From positions 1 through 61,891 of the forward strand of contig CAIMUP010000037.1 of the NCBI GenBank assembly GCA_903844645.1: a DNA stretch of 61,891 bases. Direction: 5' to 3'. This DNA comes from an uncultured Bacteroidota bacterium (GTDB lineage: Bacteria; Bacteroidota; Bacteroidia; AKYH767-A; JABDAW01). The notes under the pieces were generated by a model that saw nothing but the letters and a program-made list of their open reading frames with translations, was not told where the DNA came from and ran no database searches. Shown piece by piece: positions 50,802 to 58,433 of this stretch. Both the position numbers and the translations under genes were made by a program. The stretch's first letter is position 1; every line of letters starts with the position of its first letter.

Positions 50802-51728
50802 ATGCAAGTCCTGAAACTCCCAATGATAGCTAATAAAGAAGCCGAAAGCCAAGCCCTCGAGATAGAAGCCACATCATCCAAGATGAAAGACTATGTCCAG
50901 CTCATCAAATTCCGCCTCTCCTTCCTCGTCGTCTTCTCCGCTACCGCCATGTTCCTTTTAGGCACCACCGGACCTATAGATTGGATGAAATTAACGATGC
51001 TCGTATTAGGAGGATTCATGGTCACAGGCTCCTCCAACGCCTTCAATCAAATCATCGAAAAAGATCTCGACAAACTAATGACCCGCACCCAGAAACGCCC
51101 CCTCCCCGACAACCGGATGGACGTCCCCGAAGCAATGATTTTTTCCTTAATAATGGGCATAGTCGGCGTTTTCCTCCTCACTTATTTTATCAACATCCTT
51201 TGCGGCATATTAGGGTTAATTGCATTGCTATCCTACACCTTAATTTATACCCCGCTCAAGAAACACACACCCTTCGCCGTCTTCGTCGGAGCCTTCCCCG
51301 GAGCCATCCCCCCAATGCTCGGATACGTTGCCGCCACCGGCAAGTTAGACATGATCGCCTTCGTTGTTTTCGCCATCCAATTCATCTGGCAATTCCCACA
51401 CTTCTGGGCTATCGCCTGGGTATTGGATGATGATTACAAAAAGGCAGGCTTCAAAATGCTTCCATCCCCAGGTGGCAGAAATAAAGCATCCGCATTTCAA
51501 GCATTAGTATATACCATTAGTTTAATACCATTGAGCCTATTGCCCTTCTTCTTCAATATCACAGGCAGCATCTCCTCCATCGTGATTATCGCGGCAGGAG
51601 TTTTCTTTATGCTGAAGGCAATCAAACTCTATCAAACCCTCACCATCGAAGCAGCACGAGCCTTAATGTTTGCATCCTTCATCTACCTCCCCGTGGTGCA
51701 GATAGCCATGTTCCTGGATAAGGTATAA
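50802..51728 (+). CDS. ctaB: Protoheme IX farnesyltransferase (heme O synthase)
   Basis: A 308-residue UbiA-family prenyltransferase with about nine membrane helices. NAFNQIIEKDLDKLMTRT (79-96) is the first prenyl-diphosphate Asp motif and the second Asp-rich region lies near residue 205 (DDDYKKAGFKMLP). It converts haem B to haem O for the cytochrome oxidase encoded next. A TATTTTCG sequence precedes the ATG by about eight bases and could be a promoter. The upstream subunits I and II are not in this window. Confidence 0.94.
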   Translation: MQVLKLPMIANKEAESQALEIEATSSKMKDYVQLIKFRLSFLVVFSATAMFLLGTTGPIDWMKLTMLVLGGFMVTGSSNAFNQIIEKDLDKLMTRTQKRPLPDNRMDVPEAMIFSLIMGIVGVFLLTYFINILCGILGLIALLSYTLIYTPLKKHTPFAVFVGAFPGAIPPMLGYVAATGKLDMIAFVVFAIQFIWQFPHFWAIAWVLDDDYKKAGFKMLPSPGGRNKASAFQALVYTISLIPLSLLPFFFNITGSISSIVIIAAGVFFMLKAIKLYQTLTIEAARALMFASFIYLPVVQIAMFLDKV

Positions 51729-51761
51729 ATTAATGAAAGTTCATAAATAATAAATAAGATC

Positions 51762-52346
51762 ATGGAATTAAAAGTAGTAGCCCCCGAAACAGAATATCAA
51801 AGAATGCCCTCCACCAAGCTCCTCCTCCTTATCGCGATGGGAAGTATGGTCATGCTCTTTGCCGGAATGACCAGTGCATACCTCGTCCGCCAAGCAGAAG
51901 GCAATTGGTTGCTATTTGAATTACCAAAACTGTTTTGGGTCAGTACCACGATGATTGTAATCAGCAGCATCACCATCCAGTGGGCATACAAAGCCGCAAA
52001 AGCAAACAACAGTGCCGCAGTATTGCAAGCATCCTTTATTACTACAGTACTCGGCTTCGGCTTTTTAATATGTCAATACTTCGCCTGGAGCAAATTATAT
52101 TCCCAAGGGATAGTCTTCGGCGGCGCACAGTCCAATCCTGCCGGGTCTTTTATGTATGTCATCACCGGTTTACACGTTGCCCATTTAATAGGAGGGCTGA
52201 TAGCCTTATTAGTAGTCTTATTCAACGCCACCAAGAAAGTTTACTCCTCGACCCACTGTCAGGGCTTGCAAAATTGTGCCATCTACTGGCATTTCCTGAC
52301 GGGATTATGGATATATCTTTTCTTTTTCTTGCTCTATGTTCGTTAA
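51762..52346 (+). CDS. Cytochrome c oxidase subunit III (first copy)
   Basis: A 194-residue heme-copper oxidase subunit III with about five membrane helices. GMTSAYLVRQAEGNWLLFEL, GSFMYVITGLHVAHLIGG and the C-terminal YWHFLTGLWIYLFF are typical. Two adjacent subunit III genes are usual in Bacteroidota caa3/aa3 operons. It is 33 bases after ctaB. Confidence 0.92.
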   Translation: MELKVVAPETEYQRMPSTKLLLLIAMGSMVMLFAGMTSAYLVRQAEGNWLLFELPKLFWVSTTMIVISSITIQWAYKAAKANNSAAVLQASFITTVLGFGFLICQYFAWSKLYSQGIVFGGAQSNPAGSFMYVITGLHVAHLIGGLIALLVVLFNATKKVYSSTHCQGLQNCAIYWHFLTGLWIYLFFFLLYVR

Positions 52347-52411
52347 TTCCAAAAATTTTCTTTGCTTTGCAGCCTTAAATAAAATCTTTAATTCCTAATT
52401 CCAAACAATAT

Positions 52412-53113
52412 ATGTCAAATACAGCAGCAATACACGAAACAAAAACCGGTTACTGGGGCGGCGGAGAATCCCCTTACAACGTATCATGGGGCAAGCTCTA
52501 CATGTGGATATTCCTCCTCTCAGATGCCTTCACGTTCTCCACTTTATTAATTGCTTACGGCACCCTTCGCCACAAGTTCGAGGGACATTGGCCCGTCCCG
52601 GGAGATGTATTCCATCACTTCCCGTTCTATCACGGAGAGATTAAACTGGCGTATGTCGGGTTGATGACCTTTATCCTCATCATGTCCTCCGTAACGATGG
52701 TACTGGCAGTAGAAGCAGGACACAGGAACTCGAAAAAAGAAGTCATGATATGGTTATTCCTCACCATTATCGGAGGACTGATGTTCGTCGGGTCGCAAGC
52801 ATGGGAGTGGTTCCACTTCATTACCGGCACCGAGGAAGGAAAGATGATCAACGGCAAATTAATTCATGGCGCAAACCTCTCCATCAACGAATATGGCAAC
52901 CCCTTATTCGGCGATTTCTTCTTTTTTATCACCGGTTTTCACGGCTTCCACGTATTCAGCGGGGTAGTGATTAACACCGTAGTATTTACCCTCGTGGCAC
53001 AAGGATTTAATGATAAGAAAAAGGACTATGAACTCGTCGAGAAGGTAGGATTATACTGGCACTTTGTAGATTTGGTGTGGGTATTCGTCTTCACCTTTTT
53101 CTATCTTATTTAA
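52412..53113 (+). CDS. Cytochrome c oxidase subunit III (second copy)
   Basis: A 233-residue subunit III-like protein with five to six membrane helices. It begins with a soluble leader (GYWGGGESPYNVSWGKLYMW), and has FITGFHGFHVFSGVVINTVV and the end YWHFVDLVWVFVFTFFYL. It is longer than the first copy because of an extra loop around residues 120-160. Together they make the non-catalytic membrane subunit(s) of the oxidase. Confidence 0.92.
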   Translation: MSNTAAIHETKTGYWGGGESPYNVSWGKLYMWIFLLSDAFTFSTLLIAYGTLRHKFEGHWPVPGDVFHHFPFYHGEIKLAYVGLMTFILIMSSVTMVLAVEAGHRNSKKEVMIWLFLTIIGGLMFVGSQAWEWFHFITGTEEGKMINGKLIHGANLSINEYGNPLFGDFFFFITGFHGFHVFSGVVINTVVFTLVAQGFNDKKKDYELVEKVGLYWHFVDLVWVFVFTFFYLI

Positions 53114-53145
53114 TAAAACAAAATTCAATAATAAATAGTAATAAT

Positions 53146-53505
53146 ATGACACAAGAAAACACAGCCTCCATCCAAGACAATTCTCACGGAACGAACGACG
53201 GTGGCAGAGCCATGCGGAAACTGATCTGGAAAACATTTTGGATCATGCTTTTCATCACCATTGGCGAGATTGGGATCGCATTTACGAAGATTGATCACGA
53301 GATTCTGAAGATCATCTTCATTTCCTTAACCATCGTGAAGGCATACTTTATTGTAGGCATCTTCATGCACGTAAATCATGAACGGACTCACCTCCGATTC
53401 ACGCTTTTATTACCGTTTGCATTAATTATTTATTTCATCGCGATGCTGATGGCAGAAGGGAATGCGTTGCATTATATCCGCGAGGTAATCGAAGGATTCA
53501 AATAA
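53146..53505 (+). CDS. Cytochrome c oxidase subunit IV-type protein
   Basis: A 119-residue protein. The ATG at 53146 (MTQENTASIQDNSH) is preferred to the longer frame beginning at 53077, which lies inside the previous gene. Three membrane helices (about 23-43, 50-72 and 85-108) match the prokaryotic Cox4/CyoD-like subunit of caa3 oxidases; IKAYFIVGIFMHVNHE-type residues (KAYFIVGIFMHVNHE) are conserved. It closes the ctaB-oxidase operon, and a strong terminator follows. Confidence 0.88.
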   Translation: MTQENTASIQDNSHGTNDGGRAMRKLIWKTFWIMLFITIGEIGIAFTKIDHEILKIIFISLTIVKAYFIVGIFMHVNHERTHLRFTLLLPFALIIYFIAMLMAEGNALHYIREVIEGFK

Positions 53506-53529
53506 AATAAAACCCTGTTTTTATTCCCG

Positions 53530-53566
53530 AAAAAACCTCCTCAATACGGTATTGAGGGGGTTTTTT
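53530..53566 (+). terminator. Intrinsic terminator of the oxidase operon
   Basis: AAAAAACCTCCTCAATAC and GTATTGAGGGGGTTTTTT pair over 12 bases plus A-T flanks (one T-G), with a tiny loop. A six-T run ends it. Confidence 0.9.
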
Positions 53567-53649
53567 CATGCCCAAAAAATCAGGAATACTTTTCGTTCAA
53601 AGTTTTGACAACTTTGTAAAAACCCAATAACCACGCACCTTTCAGCAAT

Positions 53650-53985
53650 CTCTTGGCGGAAAGTACGCCGCTCTTGGCAGATTTTACGTCCCTCTTGGAG
53701 CGTTGAACACCCCCGATTTTCGATTTTACCCCCATAATGCCCCTTTTTATCCCAAAATCAATAAATCCCAAAACACCGATTTAGCCCTAAAATGCGTTTA
53801 AAGCCATTTTCCCATTTCTCATGTCTGCCAATTTGGCAGACTCATCACTTTTTACCCCCTTTTTCTCAAATAAAACACCGCTCTCACGAAATAAAACACC
53901 GCTCTTGACGGATTTTACGCCGCTCTTGGAACGTTGAAGCCCCTCGAAAATAAAATTCTCAAACCCCCTTTTTAATGCCAAATAA
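53650..53985. repeat. Array 14: sixteen 21-bp steps, partly decayed
   Basis: Clear units at both ends: CTCTTGGCGGAAAGTACG (53650), CTCTTGGCAGATTTTACG (53671), CTCTTGGAGCGTTGAACA (53692) and again CTCTTGACGGATTTTACG (53902), CTCTTGGAACGTTGAAGC (53923). The two clusters differ by 231 or 252 bases, exact multiples of 21, so the register is kept across about nine decayed units. It lies between the oxidase operon and a probable gene remnant. The rest, to 54118, shows no gene. Confidence 0.85.
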
Positions 53986-54118
53986 CTCCCTTGGTTCGAC
54001 AAGATAATATTATCAGATTAAGAAGGGAGGGAAAAATTACACAGAGGTACACTGGGGTTACCCAGAGATTCACTGTGGGAAAAGAGAAGATTGTTGAAAA
54101 CTTTTTTTCTCAAAAATT

Positions 54119-54149
54119 TTGTTCATATTGTTTTAATTTCGTAACTTTG
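54119..54149 (+). promoter_or_regulatory. TTG-N20-TAnnTTTG promoter without an intact gene
   Basis: TTG at 54119-54121 and TAACTTTG at 54142-54149, followed by a typical AT-rich leader. The only frame it serves is the 50-codon frame at 54226. Confidence 0.55.
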
Positions 54150-54225
54150 TCGGCGTAAACAAAAAATATAGCCTCTATGTAATCTATACGTTCATCTAAA
54201 CTATCTCTTAAAAACATCTCTCGCC

Positions 54226-54378
54226 ATGTACTTATTAAACTTGAAAACCTTTGCGCTGCTTGCCTTTTGCTTCTCTTTGACCAGGTATAAAAATTACAAC
54301 CTTACAGGAAATCGCGAAAGGGCGATTGCCTGTCAGGATGCTCGCGAACCAGTCAGGTGGTTTACCCACTATTCATAA
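54226..54378 (+). pseudogene. Orphan signal-peptide frame, probable gene remnant
   Basis: ATG at 54226, 50 codons to TAA at 54376-54378. The first 19 residues (MYLLNLKTFALLAFCFSLT) are a signal peptide and the rest is translated from a REP-like element (54298-54342) and flanks, with no family. A promoter box precedes it. I think the body of a secreted protein gene was lost and the element inserted or left behind. It could also be a short exported peptide. Confidence 0.45.
54298..54342 (+). repeat. REP-like dispersed element, copy A
   Basis: AACCTTACAGGAAATCGCG, AAAGGGCGATTGCCTG and TCAGGATGCT. AATCGC and GCGATT pair around GAAAGG, and ACAGG/CCTGT extend the stem. The same element occurs at 50702-50749 (minus) and in weaker form at 38245-38289. 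Confidence 0.7.
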
Positions 54379-54544
54379 AAACGTGTTTTTGTGCAGGGCG
54401 TTAGTTACAGGTATGCCGAAAAACGTGTTTTTGTGCAGAGCGTTAGTTACAGGTATGCCGAAAAACGCGTTTTTGTGCAGAGCGTTAGTCCAAGGTATGC
54501 CGAAAAACGGGTTTTTCGAGCTAACGTTAGTTAGCGATGTGCTA
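54377..54544. repeat. Array 15: four 42-bp units
   Basis: Exactly 168 bases. Units contain AAAAACGTGTTTTTGTGCAG, GGCGTTAGTTACAGG and TATGCCG. AAAAACGCGTTTTT in unit 3 is a perfect palindrome. The last unit keeps AAAAACGGGTTTTT but is changed after it. The bases from 54545 to 54645 show nothing else. Confidence 0.93.
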
Positions 54545-54645
54545 TCTTTTTCCCTTTTTCCACTCCTATTATATATAGAGTGGGGAATAAAAGATTCATC
54601 ACAAGGAAGGTCAGCAGGGGTTTCACAGGGAAGGAGCGGTTTTGG

Positions 54646-55170
54646 TTAATGGTAGAAGATAAGATCGTAAGTATGGAATTCTCCTCCGGGAATACCGCAA
54701 TCAGTTGGGGAAGCCATTGAACCAAACTCTCCATAATCAATTGTGCCATTCGCTGGAATCTTAAGATGAGTTAAAACCGAAAAGCCTACTACGCTATATA
54801 GCCTAATATCGGTAACACAGTCTATGTCCTTATTAATTAAATTCTGAATTGTTAAAAAAAACTGGCAAGAGTCGGTGCCGCAGGTTGGATAATTATACTT
54901 GACATGGTAAGTCGTTAAAAAACCCCTCGCGACATTCTGCATATAGTACATACTGCCAGAATTATAATCGAATAAAAAAATGGAAGCCGTGTCGCACTTC
55001 GTGATTGTTGTTTTGCAATACATACAGGTCCCATCATCCTTATCGGCAATGGTGCTATAATTAATCGCAGCTTTGTCGGTGCATCCCTCCTGCTTGCAAC
55101 TATTGGAAATAATGGTGATTAGGGATATTAGTAAAATTAGGAGAATGGAAGGAATGGTAGGGTGCTTCAT
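54646..55170 (-). CDS. DDGSC-motif lipoprotein, paralog 1
   Basis: A 174-residue lipoprotein with lipobox cysteine 25 in SNSCKQEG. Right after it comes GCTDKAAINYSTIADKDDGT, then CMYC, a Bacteroidota motif seen beside calcium- or metal-binding surface domains. The body is beta-rich with paired cysteines (CGTDSC) and ends CGIPGGEFHTYDLIFYH. It is the most downstream of five tandem paralogs (54646-57351). Probably outer-membrane anchored; function unknown. Confidence 0.8.
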   Translation of the reverse strand: MKHPTIPSILLILLISLITIISNSCKQEGCTDKAAINYSTIADKDDGTCMYCKTTITKCDTASIFLFDYNSGSMYYMQNVARGFLTTYHVKYNYPTCGTDSCQFFLTIQNLINKDIDCVTDIRLYSVVGFSVLTHLKIPANGTIDYGEFGSMASPTDCGIPGGEFHTYDLIFYH

Positions 55171-55191
55171 GGTATTTAATTAAATAATTGT

Positions 55192-55716
55192 TTAACGGTA
55201 AGCAATGTATCCTACAAGGCTATAATTTGCGTAAGGTTGGCTAATATACAACCTACCTTGACGAGCGAATAGCCCATTAATAATAGTGAACCCATGGGGA
55301 GGAATATTAATATTGTAAATAGTGGTATCCATGGTCGGGTTAGTTATAGTAAATACTCCGTTAAACACGATAGTCTCGCTTTCAAGGTTTTTTAATTTCA
55401 AATTAGTGATACACGATTCTGTATCGCATAATGCGCTATTATGAGTTACTAAGTAATTGATAAATGTCAATTCGACAACAAGATGCCCATAATGTGGGCT
55501 GGTGGGATTGAAATCTTTTAAAAGCCCCTGTACCGAGTCTCCTTTGGTCAGATTCTCCTTGGAATACACACAAGTCCCATCATCCGCATCCGCAGCGATG
55601 TTATAATTCAAGGCACTCTTATCCGTGCATCCCCCTTGCTTACACCCGATGGAGCAAACGATAGTCAGCGATGTGAGTAAAATCAGGAAAACGGAAGGAA
55701 GGATGGTAGGCTTCAT
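55192..55716 (-). CDS. DDGSC-motif lipoprotein, paralog 2
   Basis: 174 residues. Lipobox cysteine 25 (SIGCKQGG) and GCTDKSALNYNIAADADDGT follow as in its siblings, but the CxYC pair is CVYS and the C-terminal CGIP motif is missing (GRLYISQPYANY). The body is the most diverged of the five. The signal peptide is nearly identical to that of paralog 3, at DNA level too. A 21-base gap separates it from paralog 1. Confidence 0.8.
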   Translation of the reverse strand: MKPTILPSVFLILLTSLTIVCSIGCKQGGCTDKSALNYNIAADADDGTCVYSKENLTKGDSVQGLLKDFNPTSPHYGHLVVELTFINYLVTHNSALCDTESCITNLKLKNLESETIVFNGVFTITNPTMDTTIYNINIPPHGFTIINGLFARQGRLYISQPYANYSLVGYIAYR

Positions 55717-55737
55717 GGTAATTAATTTAATGAATGT

Positions 55738-56262
55738 TTAATGGTAAAGAATCGTTCCGAAGGGATAAATATTTCCTTGCGGAATGCCGCAACTCCCTGT
55801 CGAGGCGATGGCATTGATTTCACCATAATCCCGAACTCTTAAAGGCGGAATATAAATATGCTTCCTTCCACTGTAAGAGATGGGGCTATAGACGTTCATC
55901 TGGCAATCAAACTCTATCGTCTGATTCACTAAATTAAACCATTCCATAAACACCTGGCAGGAGTCTGACCCACACGTCTTATAATTATAATGAACCGAGT
56001 AATTGGTCAGCAGTACCCGCGCCACTTGCTGCCCATAGTAGGGACTTTGATTGTTCGTTTCGCCAATAAAGAACGAAGCCGTGTCCCCCTTCACGATGGT
56101 TGTTTGGCAATACTCGCAACTGCCATCGTCCTTATCGGCAGTAACATCGTAATTCAGCGCATGGGCATCGGTGCATCCCTTCTGTCGGCAGCCGATGGAG
56201 CAAACGATAGTTAGCGACGTGAGTAAAATCAGGAAAACGGAAGGAAGGATAGTAGGCTTCAT
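55738..56262 (-). CDS. DDGSC-motif lipoprotein, paralog 3
   Basis: 174 residues. Lipobox cysteine 25 in SIGCRQKG, GCTDAHALNYDVTADKDDGS and CEYC. The body includes CGSDSCQVFMEWFNLVNQTI and ends SCGIPQGNIYPFGTILYH, closest to paralog 1. The first 120 bases are nearly the same as in paralogs 2 and 4, while the rest differs, which suggests sequence exchange at the 5' end. Confidence 0.8.
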   Translation of the reverse strand: MKPTILPSVFLILLTSLTIVCSIGCRQKGCTDAHALNYDVTADKDDGSCEYCQTTIVKGDTASFFIGETNNQSPYYGQQVARVLLTNYSVHYNYKTCGSDSCQVFMEWFNLVNQTIEFDCQMNVYSPISYSGRKHIYIPPLRVRDYGEINAIASTGSCGIPQGNIYPFGTILYH

Positions 56263-56283
56263 GGTATTTAATTTAATTATTGG

Positions 56284-56805
56284 TTAATAGTAAAGGAATT
56301 GCCCCTCTAAATAAATAATTGCATGAGGGATTCCGCAACTGGTGATGGTTGGATTCGATACCATTACGCCTAAATCAACAGATTGATAGGGTGGAATATT
56401 AATATGATAATGCATGGTATCTAAAGCTGGAGATAAATATTGGATATTATAAGAAAAACAAGTTGTCCAATTCACTAAATTCTGGATTGTCAACATAGTC
56501 TTACACGAATCTGTTCCACATCGTTTGCTATTATAGTTTGTGGAGTAATTAGTGAAAGTATATTTAATAACATCAACCATATATTGCCCACCGACTGAAT
56601 TGTTGTCTTTCATTGTTACAGAAAAGCTATCGCCCTTTGCAATCGTTGTCTTGCAATACAGGCAACTGCCATCGTCCTTATCGGCAGTGTTGCTATAATT
56701 AATAGCAGCCTTATCCGTGCATCCCCCCTGCTTACAGCCGATGGAGCAAACGATAGTTAGCGACGTGAGTAAAATCAGGAAAACGGAAACTTTGGTAGTT
56801 AGCAT
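56284..56805 (-). CDS. DDGSC-motif lipoprotein, paralog 4
   Basis: 173 residues. It has a different first eight residues (MLTTKVSV) but the same signal core, cysteine 24 in SIGCKQGG, GCTDKAAINYSNTADKDDGS and CLYC. CGTDSCKTMLTIQNLVNW and SCGIPHAIIYLEGQFLYY link it to paralogs 1 and 3. It is preceded by paralog 5 with a 15-base gap. Confidence 0.8.
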   Translation of the reverse strand: MLTTKVSVFLILLTSLTIVCSIGCKQGGCTDKAAINYSNTADKDDGSCLYCKTTIAKGDSFSVTMKDNNSVGGQYMVDVIKYTFTNYSTNYNSKRCGTDSCKTMLTIQNLVNWTTCFSYNIQYLSPALDTMHYHINIPPYQSVDLGVMVSNPTITSCGIPHAIIYLEGQFLYY

Positions 56806-56820
56806 CGTGGTAACTTTTAA

Positions 56821-57351
56821 TTATTTATAAGTAATGGTTCCTATCATCCCCATACTTACTGATGGCGGACCGCAAGCCGTAGTCGAGGGGGTGGAAAAAA
56901 GTATGCCGAGGTTCAGACTGTCGCCAGGCGGTACCGAGATATTGGTAATGGTGGTGCTTCTGCCACTGGGGGTCATCGTGAATTTCCCACTGAAGGTAAC
57001 AGTCTTATTAATCAGATTATACACCATCGCCGAAATCGTACAATGGGTGCTGCCACATTGGGCACTGTTGTACTTTACGAAGGCAGAGTAGAACTGCACC
57101 GCGAAAGGATAATGATTCCAGAAAGGATTCGTACCACTGGCATAGTTGCCATCGCGAACTTCATCGTAAACAGAATCCACCATCACCACGGTCGGCGTAC
57201 AATAGATACAGCTCCCATCGTCCTTATCGGCAATGTTGCTATAATTAATAGCAGCCTTATCCGTGCATCCCCCTTGCTTGCAGCCGTTAGAAAGAATCAT
57301 AGTAAGGGATATTAATAAAATCGCAACGGCAGAAGAAAGAGTGATGGACAT
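56821..57351 (-). CDS. DDGSC-motif lipoprotein, paralog 5
   Basis: 176 residues and the first gene of the five. Lipobox cysteine 24 in SNGCKQGG, GCTDKAAINYSNIADKDDGS and CIYC. The body has CGSTHCTISAMVYNLINKTV and ends TACGPPSVSMGMIGTITYK, a variant of the CGIP end. DUF4907 lies 19 bases upstream, so the whole set may be one transcript starting there. Confidence 0.8.
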   Translation of the reverse strand: MSITLSSAVAILLISLTMILSNGCKQGGCTDKAAINYSNIADKDDGSCIYCTPTVVMVDSVYDEVRDGNYASGTNPFWNHYPFAVQFYSAFVKYNSAQCGSTHCTISAMVYNLINKTVTFSGKFTMTPSGRSTTITNISVPPGDSLNLGILFSTPSTTACGPPSVSMGMIGTITYK

Positions 57352-57370
57352 AGTGCTATCTTTTTTAATT

Positions 57371-57817
57371 TTAGTTTAATACCCCGAGGCTGTCCAGCTC
57401 CTGCGGCGTAACACGGGGCATTCCGGTGTTTTGTCTTATCTTATGAATCACAAAATTGCCAGCCTTCGTAGCCTGTTCCTTCGTATTGAAACCGCGAATG
57501 CCGCTTACCCCCGGCTTGTGTGGCTGAATAATATAGGCGTGGTCATCACCCTCCCTCCAGATAGCGTATCCCCACGAATTATCGGCGTTTGGTGTTACCT
57601 TCAACTCGAATTTGGTATTCGCAAAGGGGTTTTCTTTGGGCATGTCCGGCACTTTCGCGGTATCTTTCGGGTCCCGCTGAATGGAAGGCTGGTTGTTGAA
57701 CAGGTTCTCGGCAGTAACTGGTTTCTCATCGGCAGTTTTAGGCTTGTCAGCCGAGTTGCAAGCCCCCATCAAGCCCACAACAGCAAGAAAAACGAAGGAA
57801 TAAATAAGTATCTTCAT
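57371..57817 (-). CDS. DUF4907 lipoprotein
   Basis: A 148-residue lipoprotein with cysteine 20 (MGACNSAD). After a Pro/Lys/Asp-rich linker (22-70) the C-terminal 75 residues match DUF4907: WGYAIWREGDDHAYIIQPHK, GIRGFNTKEQATKAGNFVIH and the end MPRVTPQELDSLGVL. Function unknown; common in Bacteroidota envelopes. It is the first gene of the run with the DDGSC lipoproteins. Confidence 0.82.
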   Translation of the reverse strand: MKILIYSFVFLAVVGLMGACNSADKPKTADEKPVTAENLFNNQPSIQRDPKDTAKVPDMPKENPFANTKFELKVTPNADNSWGYAIWREGDDHAYIIQPHKPGVSGIRGFNTKEQATKAGNFVIHKIRQNTGMPRVTPQELDSLGVLN

Positions 57818-57842
57818 AGATATTTTGGTGTTTTATAAGCCG

Positions 57843-57850
57843 CAAAAGTA
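57843..57850 (-). promoter_or_regulatory. TAnnTTTG box of the DUF4907/DDGSC run
   Basis: TACTTTTG on the minus strand, 25 bases before the DUF4907 ATG. Divergent from the box at 57883. Confidence 0.5.
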
Positions 57851-57882
57851 CACATTCATACAATATCTGCAAAAAGATTCCG

Positions 57883-57890
57883 TACCTTTG
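57883..57890 (+). promoter_or_regulatory. TAnnTTTG box of the 140-residue lipoprotein gene
   Basis: TACCTTTG, 22 bases before the ATG at 57913. It overlaps the region used by the divergent box at 57843. Confidence 0.5.
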
Positions 57891-57912
57891 TGCTCCTTCT
57901 ATTATATATCCG

Positions 57913-58335
57913 ATGAATACTCGCTACCTCTGCACACTTTCCCTCCTCTTACTGTTTTTCGGTTGCTCCGCTACCAAGCGAAGTCCTAACTCCGGCATCA
58001 ATCAAGTTCAATATAAATCTGAATCCCCCAAAGACAGCGTTTCTCCGGTGGTTTATAATCTTATTGTTTCCTTTTTCAGCACCCACGCAGGCATTGATGG
58101 AAAAGCACGAGCCAAATTTTTAGATTACAAAAACTCCTTTGAACACTTTGAGATGACAAAAATCGGCGTTGAGGAAGTCCATTGGGGCAGAGAAGGCGAA
58201 ATAGATTATTGTATGAAACTCGAGGAACTCTATGCCACACAGTTTGTCCGTTTTATAGACGGACTCAAAGAAACGATGAAGGATTTTAAGTCCGTTCGCA
58301 TCTATGAAAAGAGTATTTGCCTCCACAAAAAATAA
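57913..58335 (+). CDS. Hypothetical lipoprotein, 140 residues
   Basis: The signal ends in lipobox FFGC (Cys18). The mature part is charged, includes FFSTHAGIDGKARAKFLDYK and a VHWGREGEIDYCMKLEEL segment, and matches no family I know. It is monocistronic, upstream of pckA. Confidence 0.65.
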   Translation: MNTRYLCTLSLLLLFFGCSATKRSPNSGINQVQYKSESPKDSVSPVVYNLIVSFFSTHAGIDGKARAKFLDYKNSFEHFEMTKIGVEEVHWGREGEIDYCMKLEELYATQFVRFIDGLKETMKDFKSVRIYEKSICLHKK

Positions 58336-58433
58336 ATTCTGACGGGTGTATTTGTTGGTTTCCGAAATTTTTTATTATTTTGCAAGGCTTCACAAATTAA
58401 GTACCCCCTAAATAACCAAAATAAAGTAACAAC

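Noticed and set aside
53077-53145. Upstream start of the oxidase subunit IV gene
   Set aside because: It lies within the end of the subunit III gene, and the region 53114-53145 looks like a normal AT-rich leader.
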